Shown piece after piece: positions 13,601 through 23,099 of a stretch of DNA of 64,000 nt; the stretch's first letter is position 1; each line of letters begins with the position of its first letter. The position numbers and the translations under genes were made by a program. The stretch spans positions 20,193,196 through 20,257,195 of the forward strand of contig JABAKD010000016.1 in the NCBI GenBank assembly GCA_012845835.1, given 5' to 3'. The notes beneath the pieces are model-generated. The model had not been told where the DNA came from. It made no database searches and saw nothing but the letters and a program-made list of their open reading frames with translations. Origin of the DNA: Undaria pinnatifida. Taxonomy: Eukaryota > Sar > Phaeophyceae > Laminariales > Alariaceae.

Positions 13601-16600
13601 ACGGATTTAACAAATCAGTGTATCATAACAGCACCTTGTTGATTATAGTATTAAAAAAAAAATACACTCCAGCTGTGAGATCGGAGATTTCGTCGAAACT
13701 CATATTTGCAAGCTGATACTCCGATCGCGCTTTTTTTTTTTTTCTTCTCTTTCCTTTTTTTATCCTCCGGCTGATGGGGAAAAATAAAGCATTAGGTCTA
13801 GCTCACCACACTTCCACGTATTTTCATACGCGTATTACTGGGTGTGTGTCCTATGTTGGCGACTCCCCTTGGAACTACAATGTGGCTTATACTGGTATTA
13901 TATTATAAAAATAAAAATACACTCCAGCTGTGAGATCGAATATTTTGTCGAACTCATATTTGCAAGCTATGTGTGATACTCCGATCGCGCGTATTACGGG
14001 TTGTGTGTCCTCATTAAGGATATAGGTCGGCGACTCCCCTTGGAACTACACTGTAGCTATCAGGGTCAACAGGGTGATGTTAGCCAGTCTGTGCGCGGAA
14101 ACTATAAAACCCGTTTTTGAGGGGGACAAAATCTGGCAGCTGTGGAAGGAAATGCATCAGTTTATATACTCTAGCTACCAGGTAGCACCAGGGGGAGTAA
14201 AAAAAAAACGGAGGGGCCCACCTTATGCGCTCCTTCCCGGGAAACGACGCCCCTTCCTCATCATCTGCCCGCCCCATCACCGCCCAATTTTCACCCCCTC
14301 CACCCCCGCCACACCCCCTTCCACCATCGCCTCCTCCCCCGCCACTACCACGTTTAGTTAAGATAGACCCCTTGCCTCCCCCCTTCCCAGCCCCCCCTCC
14401 CCCCGCCTCCCCATCGTTCTCCCCATCGTCCTCGTCTATGCGTTCGCGTCGCTGGACCTCGTCCCAGAGCCCATCCTTCTTAAGCTTGTTCTTGCGCTTC
14501 TTGTCGTCAAGATATCTGCAACAATTGAGATGGGGTAGGGGTTGGGGATGAGGTGGGGGAGAGGGGAGAGGGGGGGGGGGGGGGTTACTCATATGTTACT
14601 CGCCCTAGTCATTTGACCATTGACCACGCATCCCTTTCGAGACGGAGCACCGTTCCTCCTCCTAACAGAGACGCCGTACAAATTTCATGCATAGCCGTAG
14701 TCGTATGACCACAGACCATATGGTATAGAGCCTTGCAATCCCACAATGCCGGGAAAGAGCACGTCGGGTTTTTCACCGACCAGATAGGCATCGCGTGCAC
14801 CAAGCGCGAGGCGCCGCGAGGTGTCCGGCGCGAGCAGGGTGAGCCGGATCCTACTAAGAGCCGCCCCGTGAAACGGATTTCACCGGCACCTTGTGTGCAA
14901 TTTCTTGCATATCGGATGACAGGTTCGAAGGGATTGATCTTTTTTCTGGTGTGGCCACTTCGAATGGTCAAGGGGTGGGAGGGTATCTACCAAATTTACG
15001 GAGAGGTTGGGGTGTTGAGGTGAGGGAGGGGATAGGGGTGAGGGATGGGGGTGAGGGTTAGGGGTATAACGGGTAAAATGGGTAGAATAACATGAGGGAT
15101 GGGGTTGGGGTCGAGGAGGGGAAGGGGGTGGGGGTGGGGGTTAGGGGCGGGGTGAGGAGTGGAGTGGGGGTGGATGTGGGGGAATGGGAGGAGGACAGTG
15201 GTGGGGAGATGGGATGAGGATCGGGGCGGGGGATGTGGGTGGGAATGGGGGTTTGGGTGTGAAGTAGTGGGGGGTGTAGTGGGGGTATTATACAAGAACG
15301 ACGACAACGATTGCAACAGCAACCAAAATGTTGACAAGAACAAGATCAAGAACAAGAACAAGAACAAGAACAACAACAACAACAGCAAGAACAAGAACAA
15401 GGACAAGAACAACAACAGCAAGAACAAGAACAACAGCAAGAACAATAACAAGAACAAGAACAAGAACAAAATCAAGAAGAATAACAGGAACAAGAACAAG
15501 AACAAGAACAAGAGCGAAAACAAGAAAGAGCGGGAACAAGAATAAGAACAAGAACGGTAACAAGAACAAGGACAATGACAATAGCAAGGACAAGAAAAAG
15601 GAAAAGGGAAAGAACAAGAACAGGAACAAGACCAAGATCGGGAACAAGAACAAGAACGGTAACAATGATAAGAACAAGAACGGGAACAAGAACAAGAACA
15701 AGAACAAGAACAAGAACAAGAACAAGAACAAGGACAATAAAATGGACAAGGGCAAGAACAAGGACAAGAACATGAACAAGAACGAGAACAAGAACAAGAA
15801 CGAGAACAATAACAAGAACAAGCACAACAGCGATTAGACCAAGACCAACCGGCGACAGTAGCAGTTCCAGCCATCAGTCCTCACTTTTTTCTGCGCTTGT
15901 TGGTGGAGCTGTGTTCCTTGAACTCATCCCTCAGCAGCTGCGCCGTGCCTTCCCGGACTCTTTTGTTGAACTGCCGCATGCTCTCGTCCTCGCGCTTGCC
16001 CTCTATAGTTGGCCGCTGCACAAATTTTCAACACATTTCGACAACATTTTTTCGATTTCAGCCATCAGCAAATGGGTGAACGAATATGCCTTCAATCGGT
16101 AGACATTGTTACGTTTTCGACATTCGAGTATTGTATTTCGACAAAATCCGAATTTCGTTGGTTGAAGTTGATTCGGTGTCCGAATTCGCCCTCTATCGTT
16201 GGCGTCTGCATCCATTTGGGAAATATTCGGGAAAAATTCCGTCGATTTTCGTTGACTTGGGATATATTCGGGGAAACTCCGTCGATTTTCGTTGACTTGC
16301 GTTGGTTTGGTGAACAAACTTGCCTTCCATCTTTAGACGTTGCATATCTCTTCAACTTAATAACGTTATATTTCGACGAATTTCGTCATTTTAGTTGATT
16401 TGGTGTCCAAACTTGCCCTGTATCGTTGCCCGCTACATCCATTTTTACAAGAAAAAAAAAAAAACGCCCCGAGTTTCGTCGTAAACTTTTGCCATATTAT
16501 TTTTCGATGAATTTCGTCAGTTTAGTTGATTTGGTGTCCAAACTTGCCCTCTATCGTTGCCCGCTGCCTCCATTTTGACAAAAAAAAACAAACGATTTTC

Positions 16601-19600
16601 GCACCGAATTTCGTCGATTGTAGTGCATATGGCGAACGAACTTGCCCTCTATCGATTTAGACACACCACGCATACATACGCGCCATAGTTGTGGCCAATT
16701 TCCTCTATTTTAGTTGACTTGGTGTCCACAAAGTACAAGGAATTATACGTCACGGGCCCAGGCAGAGCATGGTCCTATTTCTTACTGCTGCGCGTTCACA
16801 CTGCTCGTAGATGGTTGATATAACCAATTTTCTCGGGGATTTTCACGGGTGAGGTCACGTCTTGAGGGTTTGGTGGAGTACGGGTTATCCAACCCGACCC
16901 GTGAGATCTGAAAAAATCCTGACCAGATCAGACCCGATCCGCGACCCGACCCGACCCGACCCGACCCGACCCGACCCGACCCGACCCGACCCGCTAGATT
17001 TTGATGTATTTTTCATCCGACCCGCGAGATTTTGATGTCTTCTTCATCCGACCCGCGGGACGGGTCATAAACCGTGAATAGCCTTCTTTTTCGTTTCCGG
17101 TTGCTATCTCGCCTCCCCTGTTACAGCGTTTCAAGTCTATGACAGCGACCAAAAAACACCGGCAAGTCGACATACTAGTTATACCACGTTGGCGCTAGCT
17201 ATACCATGTTGGCGCGTGTGTCGTACAACTTCTCACGTTCCACTCCAGACCCCTATATAGTATGATAAACAACATCACCCTGTTGGCCCTGGTACAAGCT
17301 AGCTCTAAGGGGAGCCGCGGACCTACAGTATATCCGTGAAGAGGACACACACGCGGCAACACGCGCGATCGGAGTACCAGACACAGCTTGCGAAGATGAG
17401 TTTCGACGAAATCTTCGATCTCACAGCTGTAGTGTACCTGGTATGTTAATTTTTAATAATACACAATATTCCCAGGCGTGTTCGTTTCGCCGACGATGCT
17501 CCGTATACTCGTCGATACTCCCACATTTTTAACCCGCTGAGGTTTCAAATCACTCGTACATTTTTCTCGGTGACGGTGGTTTTAACGGAGGCTCGATGCG
17601 GCTCGCCGTTGTCCCCTTGGTCGGCATGCTTCTCCCTATAACCCTTTTATCAATAGAAGTGTCCTTCAGCCACTGCTAAATTTACCCCATACCCCCCCCC
17701 CCCCCAACCCCGCGCCCTACTGATAATAACCAGGCCCCCACGTGCTTCAAAACTCCGCCCTCCCCTCACCGGTTAACGACTTACAGGATTCACTTGATAA
17801 ACGGATGCATTTCCTTCCACAGCTGTCAGATTTTGTCCCCCTCAGAAAGGGGTTTTATAGTTTCCGCGCACAGACTGACTAACATCACCCTGTTGACCCT
17901 GATAGCTACACTGTAGTTGCAAGGGGAGTCGCCGACCTATATTCTCAATGAGGACACACAACCCGTAAAACGCGCGATCGGAGTATCACACACACCTTGC
18001 AAATATGAGTTTCGACAAAATGTTCGATCTCACAGCTCGAGTGTATTTTCCTTTTTTATAATATCACGGAACACGATGAAACAGTTTTGCCTCATAAATA
18101 GGTAATTACCCTGGTGGTGAATAGATGAGCACAAAAAAAATGAACGTGAAAAAAGTACACCCACGAGCAGCAGGGCGTCCCATTAAGTCGTGGTGTAATA
18201 CACTCTATGCTGTAGTTGAGTGGATACCCGCGGCCATGTGTGTTCAGTTTGCACATTGGACCTTTTCACTTGAGCGCCTTTTTCCTTTTCGTGCGTTGGC
18301 AGGCGGGAAAGCGTAGTATTTCCCGGACGAATTTTGATTTCTTATGGTTTTTCGGATCTTCCTAGGGCTCCAGCACCTTTGTGTGACCACGGACTCTAGA
18401 TTCTTGACAAGAGTTAAAGTGAGAAAACAACAACAACAGCAACACACGCATCCACAGATGCGGAGGGTCAAGTAAAGTATTCCGGACAAAAAATACTGCA
18501 GGTACCCCTTGCATTCGCAGTAGTTTCGGGGTTGCCTACACTACATGCGAATATTGCGACTACTCGCAGTATTTCGGGGTTGTGTACTGCGAAGGTCATA
18601 GTGCGATTACTCGCAGTATTTCGGGATTCTGTACTGCAGATACTCCCGGTACTTCAAGCACTTCAGGGTTCGATACTGCTGTGGATACCCCTGGCTAGTA
18701 GTTGACGTATTTCGGGGTTCTATGGCGGTAATACTCGGGAGAATTTTACTTGGAGGGTAAAGTATATACTGGGAGCATCTGCGAAAGCTTCCCCTCAGGG
18801 ATGTGGTTGGCTTAAAACCTCGGGGGTGTCGCAAGATTGAAAGACGGGGGGGATTCTTGAAAACTATAGAAAAGAGCTTATAGCCCCTAGCCACCGCGCA
18901 AGCGAGTAATCCGGCATGTAATATCGACCAGCCCAGACAAGTTTTATACCTGGTCGATTAGTTTATTCCAGTACATGGTTTCGTTTTGATTGTTTGGTCG
19001 TGTTACCTGAGGTTCGACGCGGCGAGCCGTGGCCCCTGGGTCGGCATGCTCCTCCCTAACCCTCTTTGAGGTCTCCTTCAGCTCGTCGTGCGCCCATTGC
19101 GGCAGCCGCCTCCTATTCTTCTTCTTGCTCTTTCCGTCTATTTTAACGTTCGTTCCGCACCGATAAGGGGAGGGACGGAGGGAGGCAGGGGTGGGAGGAG
19201 GGCGTCTTGCGAAACACATCTGGTGTTCTTGTTTTTAGCTGCCGCGATGTTGGCGTTATCGCTGTCGTTGGTAGTGATGGTGTTGTCTCGGCGACGGCGG
19301 CGGTGACATCGTCGGTGATGACGTTGTTGTTATTGTTGTTGCAGTTGTTGTGGGTGGTGGTAGTGGTGGCGGTGTTTGTTGCAAGCTCTTCGTGGTGGCC
19401 TATAATACCGGTACCGCAGCTGCTACGAGTAGGCCTAAGAGCGTGCAGCTGTGCAAGCATCAACATACCGATGGCGTCTCGCACATATCCTTTCGTTGCG
19501 CTTCGCTCACACATAGCGCATCCCTTACCACAGCGGCTCGGGCTGCTTTGATTCGCCGGTGTTGCAATCGTCACTTTTTCCCTGTGAATCGGAGCGAAGC

Positions 19601-20374
19601 GCACCCGGTCGGGCGATGTATCTGCCTCATCTCCATATCGCCTCTCTCTAGCCCCAAACACCACGCAAACAGCAGAAGCAGCAGCCGGAGCAACATTCAA
19701 ACGCATAGGGCGGAACACAGCACAGGGCGGCACCACACGGCACGGCACAAAGCACGGCACACAGCAACGAACACATCAAACCCTACAGCCACACAGCACG
19801 AAACAGCACACAGGACACATCGCACACAGAACATATAAACAGCAAACAGGACACATCGCACACAAAACATATCAGAGCATTTCGTACCTTGGTAGCACAC
19901 AGCACACAGCACAGCAGCACACAGCACATCACACACAGACACAACACATCACACACAGCACACAACACACAGCACAGAACACTACACAACGACGCCTCAT
20001 CACACCACACCACACGGCACAGCATATCAGGGCATTTCATACATTGGTAGCACAAAGCACACGACACAGCAGCAAACAACACATCGCACACAGCACACAA
20101 CCCACAGCACACAACAACACTACACCCACGGCACCTCATCACACCACACCACACGGCACCTCATCACACCACACCACACGGCACAGCAACCCATTCATCC
20201 ACGCACAGTACCTCCTTCCAGGTTGTTGAGCCTCTGAGCCTGGTGGTTCTTGACATCAGGAGGCAGGTTTCGGTCCAGATCGTCACCCCTTTTGCGTCCC
20301 ATCTTGCCACCCCCACCACCCTTGGCAAACGGGTCCATCGCCTTCACCTTCTTGTATTTCTTCACGCGACCCAT
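10673..20374 (-). CDS. CCDC137: CCDC137-family nucleolar coiled-coil protein
   Basis: Five exons in order: 20374-20212 (ATG at 20374), 19137-19007, 16015-15885, 14515-14222 and 11125-10673. Phases join perfectly up to the last exon. The start reads MGRVKKYKKVKAMDPF. Later come a basic stretch (KSKKKNRRRLPQW), REDESMRQFNKRV, a Lys-rich segment (KKYLDDKKRKNKLKK), the motif RFGEVAHAPPDL, and a C-terminal helix ending near VQEAYSGLKKKR. The FGEV…PP.L motif followed by a terminal E..…VQAYR.LK-type helix is the signature of CCDC137 (nucleolar, reported as retinoic acid resistance factor). The expected length is about 390 aa. In the last exon the reading frame changes across a run of 21 C at 10945-10965. 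The joined exons total 1172 nt, one short of a multiple of three, so an indel or sequencing error there is likely. Introns hold large simple repeats. Confidence 0.85.
10945..10965. repeat. 21-base C homopolymer inside coding exon
   Basis: On the minus strand this is a poly-G run inside the glycine-rich linker of the CCDC137-family gene. The family motif FGEVAHAPPDL upstream and the Lys/Glu-rich terminal helix downstream are in different frames. Adding one base to the run, or removing two, would bring them into register. Confidence 0.8.
11165..11395. repeat. (GTG)n-rich trinucleotide tract
   Basis: This is a long run of GGT/GTG/TGG triplets immediately upstream (in minus-strand sense) of the last CCDC137 exon acceptor at 11126. 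On the minus strand it is CAC/ACC rich. A similar tract lies at 11875-12030. Both are in the intron between exons 4 and 5. Confidence 0.7.
12285..12485. repeat. (CCCGA)n-type dispersed repeat, copy 2
   Basis: CCCGACCCGACCCGA tracts are interspersed with CGTGAGATTT segments and end in CCGTGAAAAGCCC. It is homologous in structure to 1380-1565 and 16840-17085 and lies in the large last intron of the CCDC137 gene. Confidence 0.65.
12825..12910 (+). repeat. dispersed repeat R7, copy 1
   Basis: It contains GGAAACCCGTTTTCGGGGAC, a TACTCGGAATTAGTATG-type block and GGGGTTTTGGGGGTCT. Related copies occur at 55578-55668 and 61361-61450. It is non-coding, and its function is unknown. Confidence 0.55.
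13650..14190 (+). repeat. composite dispersed repeat R2, interrupted and duplicated copy
   Basis: This family contains ACACTCCAGCTGTGAGATCG, GATACTCCGATCGCGCGTATT, a GGTCGGCGACTCCCCTT block, TATCAGGGTCAACAGGGTGA, and GCGCGGAAACTATAAAACCC. One partial copy starts near 13650 and is broken at 13731 by a poly(T)-headed insert. A fuller copy follows at about 13905-14190. Other copies lie at 17264-18060 (-), 25197-26100, 50450-51900, 52550-53760, 62665-62970 (-) and 63650-64000 (-). Confidence 0.8.
13731..13833 (-). mobile_element. short poly(A)-tailed retroposon (family R3) inserted in R2
   Basis: Read on the minus strand it contains ATACGTGGAAGTGTGGTGAG, then a TTTTTCCCCATC block and CCGGAGGATAAA followed by a poly(A) tail. 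Relatives lie at 22045-22190, 22208-22395, 32935-33025 (shorter) and 63170-63345. Here it interrupts an R2 copy between CGATCGCGC and GTATTAC, so its insertion is younger than that R2 copy. The A-tail suggests LINE-mobilised retroposition. Confidence 0.65.
14600..14690 (-). repeat. dispersed repeat family R4, copy 2
   Basis: This is the reverse-oriented copy: TTTGACCATTGACCACGC followed by CCCTTTCGAGACGGAGCACC. It lies in the CCDC137 intron between exons 3 and 4, about 85 bases upstream (minus sense) of exon 4. Confidence 0.55.
14730..14925 (-). repeat. dispersed repeat pair, copy 1 (other copy at 44495-44665)
   Basis: The reverse complement carries CTCGCGGCGCCTCGCGCTTGG and AAAACCCGACGTGCT followed by CCCGGCATTGTGGGAT. 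The copy at 44495-44665 matches over roughly 150 bases with many substitutions. No protein is recognisable. Confidence 0.55.
15297..15835. repeat. long AACAAG/GAACAA-type minisatellite
   Basis: About 540 bases are built from AACAAG hexamers with AAC and GAC variants. It lies in the CCDC137 intron between exons 3 and 4, beginning about 50 bases from the exon 3 donor. On the transcribed strand it is pyrimidine-rich (CTTGTT). Long open frames of Asn/Lys, Arg/Thr or Leu/Val/Phe repeats across it are artefacts of the hexamer. Confidence 0.9.
16020..16740. repeat. degenerate satellite with TTGCCCTCTATCGTTG unit
   Basis: The unit combines TTGCCCTCTATCGTTG, CCGCTGCATCCATTTT, a short A-run and TTTCGTCGATTTTAGTTGA, with a period near 110 bases and internal shorter duplications. 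It starts a few bases upstream (minus sense) of the acceptor of CCDC137 exon 3. A related TTTCGACA/TTTTCGATGA pattern occurs at 48830-48990. Confidence 0.6.
16840..17085. repeat. (CCCGA)n-type dispersed repeat, copy 3
   Basis: A core of about 12 consecutive CCCGA units is followed by two copies of a TAGATTTTGATGT/CGAGATTTTGATGT block and TCATCCGACCCGCG. It is the same family as 1380-1565 and 12285-12485. Confidence 0.7.
17264..18060 (-). repeat. composite dispersed repeat R2, two minus copies
   Basis: Two R2 copies in reverse orientation (about 17264-17450 and 17690-18060) carry the TCACCCTGTTGACCCTGATAG, AGGGGAGTCGCCGACCTAT and CGCGATCGGAGTATCACAC blocks. A C-rich run separates them. They lie in the CCDC137 intron between exons 2 and 3. 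Confidence 0.75.
19690..20195. repeat. CACAG/CACAC-rich tandem repeat
   Basis: Roughly 500 bases are dominated by CACAGCACA/CACACGGCACA units, with longer internal duplications such as TCATCACACCACACCACACGG. It fills most of the CCDC137 intron 1 and ends about 15 bases from the exon 1 donor at 20211. Confidence 0.8.
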
Positions 20375-23099
20375 GGTTGCTTCCGCCTAGAGTGCGCAGA
20401 AAAAGACGAAGCTTCCGCCTCTACGAACAGGCTACTTGCCTAGCTGCTGGTGATGGTGTGATTGATGCGAGGACGGGGCTGAGGGCTGTGGTGGGACCAG
20501 ATGAGAGCAAGAGAGGCTGCGAGGCCGCAGACCGTAAACCGTAGACATACTTCGCGGGACTGTACGATATAAACACGCCTCAACTGTGAAACTCCACTAT
20601 TTTTTGCGAGACCGAAGTTTGACCGCCTTGACCGGCCTCATCAGTATTATTAATATATTATATTGAAGTCTAATTTATCCTTGACGCGTCGACACAGATG
20701 GGTGTCAGGGCATCTCTGTTGGAGATTGCAGATTGACATTAGGTTTGTTTGGTCAGAGGTGGCAAGGCATAGCCATCGACTGCCGATACCCCGTAACAAG
20801 TGGAAGTGCCTGCTGTGATATTTGCTTCGTGGTGCTGGTTCTTGTGAGGGCTTTGGGGGTGCGGCAGGAGCTTGGTTGGGGGTTATGGCCACGATGCAGC
20901 AGCAGCAGAACTTCGAGGTGTACGTGAGGTGACTTTAGACAAATACTTTTCTAGAGCAGCACGCCGAGCAGGCAAGCCTGGCCTCGGCCACCCGGCTAGT
21001 AAGGCATGGATGGGAGATGGTTTCACATAGCCTGTATGCTAACCATATAGTGTATAGTTGCAGCAGGTGCATGTCGGTATTTCCCTGTTTGTGCTGGTGC
21101 TTGCCGTCCCTTCTTGCTAATTTCATCCCACCAACAAAGCATCCCTTTTTCTCAGTCTGTTTTTTAACTGCGGATATACCGGTCAGCGACAAGAAGCAAG
21201 AGGCGAGCGAAGCGATGCGTGACTCTCGAAGCATGCGTTTCGTTGCTTGCAATGTTCAATGTTTGCCTTGTACGATTCCTCATCGCTGTCTCTATGATCT
21301 GCGGACGTATCATAGCTCTGCCATATGTGCGATACCAAAGGTGTGACCTGCTTGGCCTGCCTGTTCGCCCCCTGCTGTCTTATGATCTACGAATTACCTC
21401 CCGTAGTATTGTGCGCGTTGCGTGTTGTTGGCTCTGGCCTGCTTGACTGCTGCTCCCAATTAACCTTGTACATCCCGTGCCAAGTATCGACAGCTCAAAA
21501 GAGAATGAGGCCTTCACGACAGCATCGACAACAGCGGATAGAGGATGCATCAGAGTAGGCGTAGCAGGTAGCAGTAGCAGTAGCTGCTATACAGCAGGCT
21601 CTGGCCCTTAAGCACAGCAGCTGAACAACTAACTGCTGTACGCTGCTGTATGTGAGCGTTCCACGAGTTGATGCAGTAGACTAACTAGTGCTTACGTATA
21701 GTCTAGACTACTTATGCAAAATGCAAACAGCCCTAAAGATAAGTGAAACAAGCAAAGCAATAATTTGATATCTGGCATGCAGGGAACGATAGCGCAACAG
21801 CAGGTACCAGCAGTAGCAGCAGTAGTCTCCAGCCCTCGCCAGTTTTTCATCGGGCTCTCGCAAAACTCGTACCTGGTATGGAGCAACTGCTGCTGTACGT
21901 AGGCGTTCTATCAATGGCGTTGGTGTGACATCAGAGCGAAAAAATGTCGACAAAGGGGGCGAAAAAATCGGCATCGACTACGTTCTCACAACATCGGCGT
22001 AGGGACTGCTGTGTCCGGATTGCAACGTGGGGAGGCGTACGGCACGCGCGCAGCTTTTTTTTTTTTTTTTTTTTATCCTCCGGCGGATGGGGAAAAATAA
22101 AGCTTTAGCTCACCACACTTCCGCGTATTTTCATACGCGTCGTGTGTCGCAGCGTAATGATTATTGTGCTGCCTGTTACACGCTCTTTCTAGAAGCCTGA
22201 TCAAGGCCTTTTTTTTTTTTTTTTTTTCTTTATCCTCCGGCGGATGGGGAAAAATAAAGCTTTAGCTCACCACACTTCCACGTATTTCCATACGCGTCGT
22301 GTGTCGATTTAACTCAGATGCTTTCGCATCCCAACGCTAGCTGGCGCACCCTTCGGATCCCAGTGTAGGTATAGCGTAAGCTGATCAAGGCTACAATTTC
22401 CGGTTGTTTGGTCGCGATACCTGTGGGGCCTCCAAATGTTTTTTTCTGTGTGTGTTTTTTACGTTGAACTTTGTTGTTTCCACCGGTCTACATCCAGCAC
22501 AACCGTTGTCCTTGCCATGCCTCGTGATCATCGATGCTCCGTGGTCACAAACGACAAGACAGAGATTCACATCGCAATACCGCAGGAAGCTAATGTGGTC
22601 ATGCAATGCCAAACGTAGGTACCGAGTAACCATTAAAGTGCCACGGTGTACGCGTACTTCGTATTGTATGTACGCCACCATTTGCACCCAGTAAGATGGC
22701 TCTAGCCTCGTCGTACCCAGCTAGCCATCATGCATACCGGTATGTACCGCGGGTCTGTTCCAAAATCATCAACGCCACTACTCTGTTCTGCTGAATGATA
22801 CTGCTGCATGTATGTGCAACGAAGCGGAACTACCTCAGGAAGCTGCACATCATTGCGCATCACTGCACCCCACGACTCTACTCCTATTCTTGCACAAGCA
22901 GAGGCCCTCTTTTTTCGAAATGCAGCGTCGCGAGGCAAGTATTTTAGCCCACTAAATCGCTATGTACAGCAGCAGAAGCAGAATGGGCCTCAACTCAAGC
23001 GCCTCTGACCCCCCGCCCTCCCTTGCCCCCCGAACCTCACCCCCCCCCCCCCCGCCCCCCGTACCGACAAACGCCCACTTGCATGCCGGAAACACACAG
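20375..23099. other. region between CCDC137 start and SPOC exons; possible head-to-head promoter
   Basis: The CCDC137 start codon (20374, minus) faces right. On the plus strand an ATG at 20887 opens a short frame (MATMQQQQNFEVY) that stops at a possible GTGAGG donor near 20926, so a divergent plus-strand gene, perhaps the SPOC gene, could start here. I could not trace continuous exons from there to 23100. The rest holds two poly(T)-headed retroposons (22045-22395) and otherwise featureless sequence. Confidence 0.35.
22045..22395 (-). mobile_element. two tandem copies of poly(A)-tailed retroposon R3
   Basis: Each copy has a poly(T) run, the TTATCCTCCGGCGGATGGGG motif, AAATAAAGCTTTAGCTCACC, then CACTTCCACGTATTT and ACGCGTCGTGTGTCG. 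The second copy continues into TCGCATCCCAACGCTAGC and TGGCGCACCCTTCGGATCCC, matching the longer copy at 63170-63345. Read in reverse they end in poly(A), as retroposons do. Confidence 0.65.

Noticed and set aside
14996-15874. 292-residue Cys/Ser/Leu/Pro frame and Asn/Lys frames over 15159-15837
   Set aside because: All are translations of the AACAAG minisatellite in a CCDC137 intron.
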